DNA from: Luteibacter aegosomatis
GTDB lineage: Bacteria; Pseudomonadota; Gammaproteobacteria; Xanthomonadales; Rhodanobacteraceae
DNA: 64,000 bases
Assembly: GCF_023078455.1 (NCBI RefSeq)
Contig: NZ_CP095740.1
Location: 1,290,001-1,354,000 of the forward strand
Reading direction: 5' to 3'
Program-made: the position numbers and the translations under genes
Part shown: positions 1-9,375 of the stretch, piece by piece
How positions within the stretch are numbered: position 1 is the stretch's first letter
How the letters are laid out: each line of letters starts with the position of its first letter
The notes under the pieces: generated by a model
What the model was told of the DNA's origin: nothing
Seen by the model: the letters and a program-made list of their open reading frames with translations, nothing else
Database searches by the model: none

Positions 1-1
1 C

Positions 2-853
2 GGCACCACCACGCTGTCCGCCGTGGCCGATCCGACCGCCGCCTTCGCCGCCACGGTGAACGGCCAGGCCATCAACGTCGCCGCCGGTGCGGGCCGTACG
101 TCCGCCGACTTCCTCACCGCCGTGAATGGCGCGCTGACGACGGCCGGTGCGAACGCCACCGCCACGATCAATGCCGACGGCAACCTGGTCTTCACCTCGG
201 CTACCACCGGCAAGGATTCCGCGGCCCCGACCGTGACGGGCGCGGGCGGTTCGAGCTCGGTCGCTGGTCTCGACAAGGGCGACATCGCCCCCGTCACCAT
301 CGGCGACGTCACGCTGCAGGTCGGCGGCAACGCCGCGTTCAGCATCCAGGGCACGTACAAGAGCGCCCAGGACCTCGCCGACGCGATCAACGCCAAGTCG
401 GGCGACGGCATCAACGCCTACGTCGGCCAGAACGGCCAGGTGCAGTACGCCTCGGCGTCCGACGTGACCGTGGGCGGCACCGCCGCCGACGTGACGGCCG
501 CGGGCCTGACGGCCGGCAAGGTGGCGGTTTCCACCACCCAGACCCTCGCCGATTCCAGCGTTAAGACGGTCGATGGCGCCAACCAGACCATCGCCAGCGT
601 CGACGCGGCCCTGCAGTCGATCTCCGACGTCCGCTCGGACCTCGGCGCGATCCAGAACCGCTTCGAGTCGACCATCTCCAACCTGCAGAACATCTCGCAG
701 AACCTGACCTCGTCGCGCTCGGCCATCACCGACGCCGACTTCGCCCAGGAAACCGCGAACATGTCCTCGGCGCAGATCCTGCAGCAGGCCGGCGTGTCGG
801 TGCTCGCCACCGCCAACCAGTCGCAGCAGATCGTCACCAAGCTCCTCGGTTAA
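2..853 (+). CDS. fliC: Flagellin, C-terminal part (5' end outside window)
   Basis: Structural subunit of the flagellar filament, exported by the flagellar type III apparatus and polymerised under the FliD cap. The reading frame is open from the window edge, so the N-terminal D0/D1 region lies upstream. The visible part is a low-complexity Ala/Gly/Thr/Ser-rich variable domain, followed from about nt 590 by the conserved helical C-terminus typical of flagellins (DLGAIQNRFES, ITDADFAQETA, ending NQSQQIVTKLLG). A GTG at 23 is internal and not a start. A hairpin follows at 870-889, and fliD, the cap gene, is next, as is usual. Flagellin genes of this type are normally FliA-dependent, but the promoter is not in view. 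Confidence 0.95.
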   Translation, partial: GTTTLSAVADPTAAFAATVNGQAINVAAGAGRTSADFLTAVNGALTTAGANATATINADGNLVFTSATTGKDSAAPTVTGAGGSSSVAGLDKGDIAPVTIGDVTLQVGGNAAFSIQGTYKSAQDLADAINAKSGDGINAYVGQNGQVQYASASDVTVGGTAADVTAAGLTAGKVAVSTTQTLADSSVKTVDGANQTIASVDAALQSISDVRSDLGAIQNRFESTISNLQNISQNLTSSRSAITDADFAQETANMSSAQILQQAGVSVLATANQSQQIVTKLLG

Positions 854-869
854 TCGACGAGCGCTACCG

Positions 870-889
870 CCCCGGGGGAAACCCCGGGG
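870..889 (+). terminator. Hairpin after fliC
   Basis: Perfect 8-bp arms CCCCGGGG around a GAAA tetraloop, 16 bp after the fliC stop. There is no long T-run (TTGGC follows), so termination may be partial. The right arm abuts the sigma-54 promoter of fliD. Confidence 0.7.
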
Positions 890-907
890 TTGGCAGGGTA
901 ATTGCTT
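890..907 (+). promoter_or_regulatory. Sigma-54 promoter for fliD
   Basis: TTGGCAGGGTAATTGCTT has the invariant GG (892-893), ten bases, then GC (904-905), and matches TGGC-N8-TTGC. It lies about 90 bp before the fliD ATG. FleQ, encoded downstream, is the natural activator. The call rests on motif and context only. Confidence 0.65.
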
Positions 908-993
908 AGTTGTCTGCGGCGGCTTTCGGCAACGAAGCCGCCGTCGGCAAATTGGCGCCCCGGGCAGTGAGGCGTCTTCCCAAGGAGCACCTC

Positions 994-2352
994 ATGGCCA
1001 CCAGTCCCGTCAACCTCGGTTCGAGCTCGATCGACGTTCCGACCATCGTCAAGAACCTCGTCGCCAACAAGCGCGCGGCTCCCGACAAGGCGATCTCGGA
1101 CAAGCTCAGCCAGAACAGCACGCAGATCTCCGCGGTCGGCAATTTCACCTCGTCGGTCACCGCGTTGCAGAGCGCGATCAAGTCTTTGACCGACGGCACG
1201 GCGTTCAAGACCCAGAAAGTCTCCATCGGCGACGACGACGTGCTCGGCGCCACCACCGATACCGATGCCCAGCCGGGCAGCTACGACATCAAGATCACGC
1301 AGCTGGCGTCGGCGCAGAAGACCACCTCGTCCGCCTTCACCGACAGCAAGGCCACGGTCGGTACCGGTACCCTCACGATTTCCGTCGGCGACAAGACCCT
1401 GTCGCTGGACCTCGACAGCACGAACAACACGCTCGAAACCGTTCGCGACATGATCAACAAGTCGTCGAGCAACCCCGGCGTGAGCGCGGCCATCGTTACC
1501 GGCAAGGACGGCGCGCATCTCGTGCTGTCTTCGAGCAGCACCGGTGCGGCCAACGCCTTCAAGGTCTCCAGCAGCGGCGGTGACGGCAAGCTCGCCGCGC
1601 TGAATTTCGACCCGGCCACCGACACCCCCACGGTCGCCGGCCAGGATGCCGAATTCACCATCGACGGTCTCGCCGCGAGCAGCCCGACCAACGTCGCCAC
1701 CAAGGCGATCGACGGCGTCACCCTCACGCTCACCAAGATCGGCGAGAGCAAGCTCGACATCACCAACGACACGTCGGCCGTCACCACGGCCATGCAAAGC
1801 CTGGTGTCGTCGTACAACAGCTTCATCGGCACCTACCAGCAGCTGACGAAATACGATCCGACGAACCAGCAGGTCGGCGCCCTGATCGGCGACGCCACCG
1901 TGTCGTCCATCAAGAGCCAGATCTCGACCTTGCTGGGCAAGCAGTTCACGGGCAATGCGCCCGGTCCGACGTCGTTGAGCAACCTCGGCGTATCGTTCCA
2001 GACCGACGGCACGCTCGCGCTGGACACGACCAAGCTCACCAAGGCGCTGACGGACAATCCGAAGGAAACGCAGGACCTGCTCAGCGGCACGGACGGCATC
2101 GCGCCCACGCTGGACAAGCTCATCACGAGCTGGACGTCGACCACCGGCATCCTCACCCAGCGCAAGAACAACCTGAACCAGACCACCAAGGACCTGAACG
2201 ACCAGCAGGACGCGCTCGACAAGCAGATGGACGACTACACCGACCGGCTCACCAAGCAGTACACCGCGTTGGACGCGATGATGACCAAGCTCGCCGGCAC
2301 CACCAGTTTCCTGTCGCAGCAGTTCGACCTGCTGGCCAACAGCAAGTCCTGA
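994..2352 (+). CDS. fliD: Flagellar filament cap protein FliD (HAP2)
   Basis: 452 aa. FliD forms the cap at the filament tip and catalyses flagellin insertion. The N-terminus has the conserved FliD pattern (SSSIDVPTIVKNLVANKRA). The centre is a Thr/Ser-rich variable region, and the C-terminal third is a heptad-rich helical domain with the typical ending (FLSQQFDLLANS). The start is the ATG at 994, because AAGGAG (982-987) sits just upstream. A TTG at 910 is open in frame but has no ribosome site. It lies between fliC and fliS, and a sigma-54 motif at 890-907 probably drives fliD, fliS and the two small genes after it. Confidence 0.96.
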   Translation: MATSPVNLGSSSIDVPTIVKNLVANKRAAPDKAISDKLSQNSTQISAVGNFTSSVTALQSAIKSLTDGTAFKTQKVSIGDDDVLGATTDTDAQPGSYDIKITQLASAQKTTSSAFTDSKATVGTGTLTISVGDKTLSLDLDSTNNTLETVRDMINKSSSNPGVSAAIVTGKDGAHLVLSSSSTGAANAFKVSSSGGDGKLAALNFDPATDTPTVAGQDAEFTIDGLAASSPTNVATKAIDGVTLTLTKIGESKLDITNDTSAVTTAMQSLVSSYNSFIGTYQQLTKYDPTNQQVGALIGDATVSSIKSQISTLLGKQFTGNAPGPTSLSNLGVSFQTDGTLALDTTKLTKALTDNPKETQDLLSGTDGIAPTLDKLITSWTSTTGILTQRKNNLNQTTKDLNDQQDALDKQMDDYTDRLTKQYTALDAMMTKLAGTTSFLSQQFDLLANSKS

Positions 2353-2371
2353 TCCCGAGGATACCCATCCC

Positions 2372-2788
2372 ATGTCTTACGGTTACTCCCGCGGCGTCGG
2401 CGCCTACCAGCAGGTCCATGCCCAGGGCGGCGTGGAAACGGCCGACCCGCATGGCCTCGTCACCCTCCTGCTCGACGGCGCGCTCGAGCGCACCCGGTTC
2501 GCGCGGGGCTGCATGCTCGGCGGCAACGTCGCGGGCAAGGGCGAGGCCATCTCCAAGGCCATCGAAATCGTGGGTGGCCTGCAAAGCGGGCTGAACCCCG
2601 CCGTCGATACCCCCCTGGTGGGGCAGCTCGACAGCCTCTACGACTACGTGAGCCGGCGCCTCCTGCATGCCAACCTGCGCAACGATGTCGACGCCCTCGA
2701 CGAAGTCTCCCGCCTGCTCGGCCAGATCCGCGAGAGCTGGGTCGCCATTCCGGTCGAGGCGCGCCAGGTGCCTGGAGCCGGCGCATGA
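2372..2788 (+). CDS. fliS: Flagellin export chaperone FliS
   Basis: 138 aa, the usual FliS length. FliS binds the C-terminus of flagellin in the cytoplasm, prevents premature polymerisation and targets it to the export gate. The sequence has the family features: N-terminal GAYQQV, then VTLLLDGALERTRFA and LDSLYDYVSRRLLHANLRND. It starts 19 bp after fliD and its stop overlaps the next gene in an ATGA junction, so the two are probably translationally coupled. Confidence 0.95.
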   Translation: MSYGYSRGVGAYQQVHAQGGVETADPHGLVTLLLDGALERTRFARGCMLGGNVAGKGEAISKAIEIVGGLQSGLNPAVDTPLVGQLDSLYDYVSRRLLHANLRNDVDALDEVSRLLGQIRESWVAIPVEARQVPGAGA

Positions 2789-3081
2789 ACGACCTCGTCT
2801 GGTGCGACGTGGGCCGGGTGCTGGAACTGACCGAATCCATGCACGAGGCGGCCAGCGAATCGCGCTGGGACGACCTGATCGCGCTCGAGGCCGAGCGCGA
2901 TCCCGTGCTGCACACGGGCACGATGCGCCAGTCCCCCGAGACCCTCGAGACGCTGAAGTCGATCATGCTGCTCGACAAGCTGATCACCGACCTGGCGTCC
3001 GCCGCACGCGACGAAACCGCCCGGGAGCTGGGTCAGGCCCGCCGCGTGCGTCGCGCCGTGGCCGCGTATAGTTCGTTCTGA
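2785..3081 (+). CDS. FliT-like flagellar chaperone
   Basis: 98 aa, helical and charged, with a hydrophobic patch (LKSIMLLDKLITDLA) in the second half. Position right after fliS (ATGA overlap) and size match FliT, the chaperone of the cap protein FliD, which in some bacteria also modulates the flagellar master regulator. Primary sequence of FliT is poorly conserved, so the assignment rests mainly on position, size and predicted helical character. The 3' end is 26 bp before the PilZ gene. Confidence 0.6.
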   Translation: MNDLVWCDVGRVLELTESMHEAASESRWDDLIALEAERDPVLHTGTMRQSPETLETLKSIMLLDKLITDLASAARDETARELGQARRVRRAVAAYSSF

Positions 3082-3107
3082 GCGAGCCGATGGCGGGGAA
3101 GGGCACC

Positions 3108-3686
3108 ATGAGCGACGAAGGCTGGACGGCTTTTTCCGATCGCGTGGCATGGGAGGCTCGTTTCCATGCCGTGTGCGAAGCGCGCGAACGGCCCGACGCG
3201 GGCGAGCTGGCCCTCGTCAACGACCGCAATGCCAGCGTGCTGGTCGCCGTGTCGGCCCTCATGGAGCGGCGCAGCGAGACGACCGCCGAAGACGATGGCG
3301 CCCTCAGCCAGGAAATCACCCGGCTCGACGCCAAGCTCAACGTGCTGATGGAAATCGTCAACCGATTGCTCCTGCCGCAGGCCAACCTGCCGCCGCGCAT
3401 CGCCGTACGCTTCAACGCCATGGGTGCCGTGCTGCCCTGGGACGGCCTGCCGCCGACCGGCCAGCACGTGATGCTCCGCCTGCATTTCGACGCCTGCCGG
3501 GCCCTGCCGCTGGAACTGCCCGGCGTGCGCCTGCCGGGGCCGTCCGACGGCCGCGGGTTCATCGGCTTCGACGGGCTCAGCGAGCCGGTGCGCGATGGCA
3601 TCGAGCGCCTGGTGTTCCGCCAGCATCGCCGGCAAGTGGCCGAGGCCCGGGCACAGGCCCGGCCGGTGGACTCCCTGGACGGTTGA
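3108..3686 (+). CDS. Atypical PilZ-domain protein, probable c-di-GMP-linked motility factor
   Basis: 192 aa. The ATG at 3108 is preferred over 3090 because a G/A-rich ribosome site (GGGGAAGGG, 3094-3102) precedes it. A helical region around residues 50-95 (LSQEITRLDAKLNVLMEIVN) could form a coiled coil and is followed by a beta-rich C-terminal domain. The pattern resembles the heptad-containing, non-canonical PilZ proteins described in Xanthomonas, which sit in the same place after fliS. I do not see the canonical RxxxR and (D/N)xSxxG c-di-GMP-binding motifs, so direct nucleotide binding is doubtful. It is the last gene of the fliD-fliS unit. Confidence 0.6.
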   Translation: MSDEGWTAFSDRVAWEARFHAVCEARERPDAGELALVNDRNASVLVAVSALMERRSETTAEDDGALSQEITRLDAKLNVLMEIVNRLLLPQANLPPRIAVRFNAMGAVLPWDGLPPTGQHVMLRLHFDACRALPLELPGVRLPGPSDGRGFIGFDGLSEPVRDGIERLVFRQHRRQVAEARAQARPVDSLDG

Positions 3687-3691
3687 CGCAT

Positions 3692-3736
3692 CGCTTCGCA
3701 GGAGTCGCGGACCCTGTCCGCGACTCCTGCGAAGCG
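3692..3736. repeat. Perfect palindromic repeat, probable terminator
   Basis: 20-bp arms (3692-3711 and 3717-3736) are perfect reverse complements around CCCTG. The core GCGGAC/GTCCGC is shared with the REP elements of this window, but the flank reads GCAGGAGTC rather than GTGGGAGC. It starts 5 bp after the PilZ gene stop and could terminate that operon. Confidence 0.75.
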
Positions 3737-3769
3737 GGATCCACCAAGGCTTCCGGCACGTTATGACCT

Positions 3770-3842
3770 TTTACGTCACATGACGTAAACCCGTCGCATG
3801 GCACCCAGCGTCACATTCGTGACGCGTGTCGTCAGGATTGAC
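3770..3842. promoter_or_regulatory. Cluster of GTCA/TGAC palindromes upstream of fleQ
   Basis: Three GTCA-Nx-TGAC inverted repeats lie 110-200 bp upstream of the fleQ promoter. At 3770-3789, TTTACGTCA and TGACGTAAA are separated by 2 bp. At 3810-3823 the spacer is 6 bp, which equals the spacing of the published Pseudomonas FleQ box. At 3831-3842 the spacer is 4 bp. The position suits an enhancer of a sigma-54 promoter, and autoregulation by FleQ is inferred. Confidence 0.45.
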
Positions 3843-3951
3843 ACCGGGGCGCGCCTTCACGTTTTCACCACCTGCCGAAAAGGTTTCCGTCACGCTCCGC
3901 AAGTGTGAAGCGCGACGTGCTTTTACGTCGTCGCGCGCCGGAATTCCGACG

Positions 3952-3968
3952 TTGGCACGCTCCTTGAT
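3952..3968 (+). promoter_or_regulatory. Sigma-54-like promoter for fleQ
   Basis: TTGGCACGCTCCTTGAT matches the -24 block (TGGCACG) exactly. The -12 element reads TTGA where TTGC is expected, at the correct spacing. It is 58 bp before the fleQ ATG. The non-consensus -12 base leaves some doubt. Confidence 0.5.
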
Positions 3969-4025
3969 TGATACCTCCCCGTGAAGTCGATGTGGACTTC
4001 GATCCCATTCCCGGTGAGGTTCTCT

Positions 4026-5450
<1,425 letters not shown>

Positions 5451-5460
5451 TGCTTTGTAG

Positions 5461-5541
5461 GATTCGCGGACACGGTCCGCTCCCACCCCTTCGGTAGTCA
5501 CGCTTCCGCCGATGGGGTGGGAGCCGATCGTATCGGCGAAC
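5461..5541. repeat. REPIN (paired inverted REP elements) between fleQ and fliE
   Basis: A minus-oriented REP of the GCGGAC/GTCCGC stem type (5462-5486) faces a plus-oriented REP of the GCCGAT/ATCGGC stem type (5518-5541). Each has the GTGGGAGC head, and the two heads point inward. It is a mixed pair of two subfamilies and lies just after fleQ. Confidence 0.75.
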
Positions 5542-5563
5542 GGATTCGCGAAGACCTTCCCGG

Positions 5564-5580
5564 TTGGCACACCTCGTGCA
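5564..5580 (+). promoter_or_regulatory. Sigma-54 promoter for the fliE operon
   Basis: TTGGCACACCTCGTGCA has GG (5566-5567), ten bases, then GC (5578-5579), with a full TGGCAC block. It is 40 bp before the fliE ATG and is expected to drive fliEFGHIJK. Confidence 0.7.
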
Positions 5581-5619
5581 TCGAGTGACATAAGTCCGAT
5601 ACCGCGTTGGAAAACCGTC

Positions 5620-5961
5620 ATGAGCACGATCGACGTCAACAACCTCCTGTCCCAGATGCGCCGCATCAGCGCGCAGACCGAGATGCCCGCGATCCGCGGC
5701 GTCGGCGGCCTGGGCAACGAAACGACGCCGGTCGGCAAGGGCAGCTTCGGCGACGTGCTGAAGCAATCCATCGACGGCGTGGCCAAAGCGCAGGACAAGG
5801 CGGAGAAACTCTCCAGCGCGTTCGAGCGCGGCGACCCGCAGGTCGATCTCGCTCAGGTGATGATCCAGGGCCAGCGAGCCGATCTCGGCTTTCGCGCCAT
5901 GACCGAAGTACGCAACAAGTTCGTCGATGCGTACAAAGACATCATGAACATGTCGATCTGA
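5620..5961 (+). CDS. fliE: Flagellar hook-basal body protein FliE
   Basis: 113 aa. FliE links the MS ring to the rod and is among the first exported subunits. The C-terminal half carries the conserved signature (VDLAQVMIQGQRADLGFRAM, then EVRNKFVDAYKDIMNM). The ATG at 5620 follows the sigma-54 promoter by 40 bp. The frame is open back to 5512, but that part is REP sequence. It is the first gene of a run continuing to fliK. Confidence 0.95.
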   Translation: MSTIDVNNLLSQMRRISAQTEMPAIRGVGGLGNETTPVGKGSFGDVLKQSIDGVAKAQDKAEKLSSAFERGDPQVDLAQVMIQGQRADLGFRAMTEVRNKFVDAYKDIMNMSI

Positions 5962-5991
5962 TCGACCCCACGAATCGATTGAGCCCGAACC

Positions 5992-7707
5992 ATGGCCGAT
6001 AACGGCGTAGCTACCACGGAAAGCGGCACGGCAACGCGCATGGACTCGCTGAAGTCCCTCGCGCAGACGCCCGCGGCACGACAGTTGTTCATGCTGGCCG
6101 GCATCGCCGCCGCGGTCGCCATCGGCATCGCCGCCGTGATGTGGTCGCGCGCGCCGAACTACGGCCTGCTCTACGGCGGCCTCGAGCAGAAGGACGCCGC
6201 CGCCGTCACCCAGGCCCTGCAAAGCGCCAACACGCCCTATACGCTCAGCGCCGACGGCAGCTCGATCTTCGTGCCCGCCGCCGACGTCGCCGGCGTGCGC
6301 CTGAAGCTGGCCGGCCAGGGCCTGCCGCAGGGCAACGCCGCCAACACCATTCCGGCTTCCGATTCGCCGTTCGGCATGAGCGACATGGCCGAGCGCGCCC
6401 GCTACCAGTCGATGCTGGAAAACGATCTTTCCTCCACCATCGCCGGCCTGCAGTCGGTGCGCGCCGCGCGCGTGCACCTGGCGATGCCCAAGCCGTCGGC
6501 CTTCATCCGCGACAACAAGCCGGCCAGCGCGTCGGTGGTGGTCACGCTGTATCCGGGCCGCCAGCTCGACCAGGGCCAGGTGGCCGCCATCGTGCACCTG
6601 GTGGCCGCCAGCGTGCCGGGCCTGGATACGCGCCAGGTATCCGTCATCGACCAGACGGGCAACCTGCTGACCGTGAGCGATCCGGATAGCGCGATGGCCA
6701 TCGGCGACAGCCGCATGCGTCTTTCCAATCGCATCGAGGCCACGTACACGCAGCGCGTGGAAGACCTGCTCACGCCACTGGTGGGTGCGGGCAAGGTACG
6801 CGCGCAGGTATTCGCCGACCTCGATTTCTCGCAGACCGAGAAGGCGAGCGAAACCTTCAACCATGACAACCCCGCGCTGCGCAGCGAGCAGACCAGCAGC
6901 GAAACGCGCACCGACGCGGCCAACCAGGGCGGCGTGCCCGGCGCGCTGAGCAACCAGCCGCCGAACACGGGCGGCAACGCCACTGCGGCGAATCCGGGCA
7001 ACGCCAACGCGGCCAAGCCGGGTACGCAGGCCGCCACGCAGCAGACCGCGCAGACCCCGACGCAGAATTCGCAGAGCGCCACGCGCAATTACGAGCTCGA
7101 TCGCACCGTCAGCCACGTGACCGATCCGGCCGGCAAGGTCGCGCGACTCACCGTGGCCGTGGTGGTCGACAACAAGCAGGTGATGGGCAAGGACGGCAAG
7201 CCGAGCAGCGTGCCCTTCACCCCGGAAGAGCTCACCCGCCTCACCGACCTCACCAAGAACGCCGTGGGCTTCAGCGCCTCGCGCGGCGACAGCGTCAGCG
7301 TCATCAACGAGCCCTTCCGCGGCGCGGTGGCCGACGTCGAGCCCACGGGCACGCCGTTCTGGGAGCGTCCGGGCATGCTCGACCTCATCAAGCAGGGCCT
7401 GGGCGTGATGGTGGCCCTGGTGGTCGGCTTCTTCGTGTTGCGTCCGATGCTCAAGGGCCTGTTGAAGCCGGCACCGATCGCGATGAACAATGTCGCGCTG
7501 GCCGGTCCGATGCCCACCGTGTCGGTGATGGTGGATGACGACGACATGACGCCCGACCGCGTCACCGCCACCGCGCAGCCGCAGATCGGCTCGCCGCAGT
7601 TGCTCGCGTACGAACAGAAGGTGGGCCTCGCCAAGCGCATGGCCGCCGAAAACCCGAAACAGATCGCGCAGGTCGTGAAGAGCTGGGTGGGCGCCGATGG
7701 CGACTGA
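5992..7707 (+). CDS. fliF: Flagellar MS-ring protein FliF
   Basis: 571 aa. FliF builds the MS ring in the cytoplasmic membrane, the base for rod, switch and export gate. Two membrane segments are visible, about residues 32-51 and 469-487, with the ring-building domains between them (LLYGGLEQKDAAAVTQAL, ARVHLAMPKPSAFIRD). A Gln/Asn/Ala/Thr-rich low-complexity insertion lies around residues 310-365. The C-terminal cytoplasmic tail ends with the FliG-binding segment. It overlaps fliG by 11 bp. Confidence 0.97.
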   Translation: MADNGVATTESGTATRMDSLKSLAQTPAARQLFMLAGIAAAVAIGIAAVMWSRAPNYGLLYGGLEQKDAAAVTQALQSANTPYTLSADGSSIFVPAADVAGVRLKLAGQGLPQGNAANTIPASDSPFGMSDMAERARYQSMLENDLSSTIAGLQSVRAARVHLAMPKPSAFIRDNKPASASVVVTLYPGRQLDQGQVAAIVHLVAASVPGLDTRQVSVIDQTGNLLTVSDPDSAMAIGDSRMRLSNRIEATYTQRVEDLLTPLVGAGKVRAQVFADLDFSQTEKASETFNHDNPALRSEQTSSETRTDAANQGGVPGALSNQPPNTGGNATAANPGNANAAKPGTQAATQQTAQTPTQNSQSATRNYELDRTVSHVTDPAGKVARLTVAVVVDNKQVMGKDGKPSSVPFTPEELTRLTDLTKNAVGFSASRGDSVSVINEPFRGAVADVEPTGTPFWERPGMLDLIKQGLGVMVALVVGFFVLRPMLKGLLKPAPIAMNNVALAGPMPTVSVMVDDDDMTPDRVTATAQPQIGSPQLLAYEQKVGLAKRMAAENPKQIAQVVKSWVGADGD

Positions 7708-8710
7708 CATGAAAGAAGCCCTCACCGGCGCGCAGAAAGCCGCCGTGCTGCTGCTCACGCTGGGCGAAGACGACGCGGCCTCCATCCTCAAGCACCTCGG
7801 CGCGCGTGAGGTGCAGGCCGTCGGTACGGCGATGGCGGCGCTGAAAAGCGTCTCGCGTGAGCAGGTGGAGCTGGTGCTCACGCAGTTGCAGGAAGACGCC
7901 GGCCAGCACACCGCCATCGGCGTGGGCACCGAGGAGTACATCCGCCGCATCCTGGTCAACGCGCTGGGCGAGAACAAGGCCGGCGGCCTCATCGACCGCA
8001 TCCTCCTGGGCCGCAGCAGCAAGGGCCTGGAATCGCTCAAGTGGATGGAGAGCCGCGCCATCGCCGAGATGGTGGGCCAGGAGCATCCGCAGATCATCGC
8101 GCTGGTGCTGGCGCACCTCGAACCCGACCAGGCCGCCGAAGTGATCGGCTACCTGCCGGCGCGCACGCGCAGCGACGTGGTGATGCGCGTGGCGACGCTC
8201 GACGGCGTGCAGCCGCATGCGCTCAACGAGCTGGACGAAATCATGGAGCGCCAGTTCTCCGGCAATTCCAACAAGCTGAAGTCGGCCACCGTCGGCGGCC
8301 TCAAGGCCGCGGCGAACATCCTCAACGCCATGGAGACCGCGAAGGAGGCCGAGTTGATGAGCACGATCCGCGGCATCGACTCCGCCCTGGGCGAGCGCAT
8401 CGAAGAACTCATGTTCGTATTCGACGACCTCGCCGAGATCGACGACCGCAGCATGCAGACGCTGCTGCGCGAAGTGCCGTCGGCGCGCCTCATCACCGCG
8501 CTCAAGGGCGCCGATGCGGCCATTCGCGAGAAGATCTTCGCCAACATGTCCAAGCGTGCCGCCGACATGCTGCGCGACGACCTCGAGGTGAAGGGGCCGG
8601 TCCGCCTGTCCGAAGTGGATGCGGCGCAGAAGGAAGTGCTGGCCACCGCGCGCCGCCTGGCTGACGCCGGCCAGATCAACCTCGCCGGCGGCGGCGACGA
8701 GTTCGTCTGA
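7697..8710 (+). CDS. fliG: Flagellar motor switch protein FliG
   Basis: 337 aa. FliG joins FliF to the C ring and provides the charged torque helix that meets the stator. The middle domain has the EHPQ motif ([18 protein letters not shown]), and the C-terminal domain carries charged residues ([20 protein letters not shown]). The first ATG at 7697 overlaps fliF; the ATG at 7709 is an alternative start. The stop overlaps fliH in an ATGA junction. Confidence 0.97.
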   Translation: MATDMKEALTGAQKAAVLLLTLGEDDAASILKHLGAREVQAVGTAMAALKSVSREQVELVLTQLQEDAGQHTAIGVGTEEYIRRILVNALGENKAGGLIDRILLGRSSKGLESLKWMESRAIAEMVGQEHPQIIALVLAHLEPDQAAEVIGYLPARTRSDVVMRVATLDGVQPHALNELDEIMERQFSGNSNKLKSATVGGLKAAANILNAMETAKEAELMSTIRGIDSALGERIEELMFVFDDLAEIDDRSMQTLLREVPSARLITALKGADAAIREKIFANMSKRAADMLRDDLEVKGPVRLSEVDAAQKEVLATARRLADAGQINLAGGGDEFV

Positions 8711-9375
8711 TGAGCCTCACGTCCATCCTTTCCCGCGAACGCGTCGAACGCTTCGAGCGCTGGGAGCTGCCCGTGGTGGGCGCCGCGGAGCCGCAGCCCG
8801 CCGACGACGAGCAGGAAGACCAGGGCCCCCAGCGTCCGACCGTGGCCGAGATCGAGGCCATCGAACGCCAGGCCCGCGAAGAGGGTTTCAACGCCGGGCT
8901 CGCCGAAGGCCGGGCCATGGCCAAGCGCGAGCTCACCGCCCAGGTCGCGCGCATCGACGCGCTCATCGAGGCCATGCAACGGCCCTTCGCCGACCTGGAC
9001 CACGAGGTGGCGGCCGATCTCGCCGCGCTGGCGACGGTGATCGCCGAGCGGGTACTGGGCTACGAGATCGCCACGCGCCCGGAGAAGATCGTCGAGGTGG
9101 TGCGCCAGGCCGTGGATGCCTTGCCCGCCGCCACGCGCCACCTGAAGATCCATCTGCATCCCGCCGATGCCGCCATCGTGCGCGAGCATCGCTCGTCGCT
9201 CGATCACGAAGGCACGGTGATCGACGACGCGGCGCTCGAGCGTGGCGACGTGCGGCTGGAAAGCGAACACTCCCGCCTCGACGCGCGCGTGCGCACGCGC
9301 CTTGCCGCCGTGGTCGACAGCGTGCTCGTATCGCCGGTCGAAGGCGACGAACCCGTCGCGGACGACGCGCCGTGA
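8710..9375 (+). CDS. fliH: Flagellar assembly protein FliH
   Basis: 221 aa. FliH is the negative regulator and stator-like partner of the export ATPase FliI, and escorts it to the C ring. The acidic N-terminus is followed by a Glu/Ala-rich helix with FliH-type small-residue repeats ([20 protein letters not shown]), then a V-ATPase E-subunit-like C-terminal domain ([20 protein letters not shown]). It lies between fliG and fliI with ATGA and GTGA overlaps, so the three are probably co-translated. Confidence 0.93.
   Translation: MSLTSILSRERVERFERWELPVVGAAEPQPADDEQEDQGPQRPTVAEIEAIERQAREEGFNAGLAEGRAMAKRELTAQVARIDALIEAMQRPFADLDHEVAADLAALATVIAERVLGYEIATRPEKIVEVVRQAVDALPAATRHLKIHLHPADAAIVREHRSSLDHEGTVIDDAALERGDVRLESEHSRLDARVRTRLAAVVDSVLVSPVEGDEPVADDAP

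Noticed and set aside
850..2373. Long open frame antisense to fliD (507 codons)
   Set aside because: Arg/Gly/Val/His-rich translation typical of the shadow frame of a GC-rich gene; fliD on the other strand is certain.
8619..9371. N-terminal extension of FliI to 704 residues
   Set aside because: Overlaps fliH completely; the FliI family length (about 450) and the GTGA overlap fix the start at 9372.
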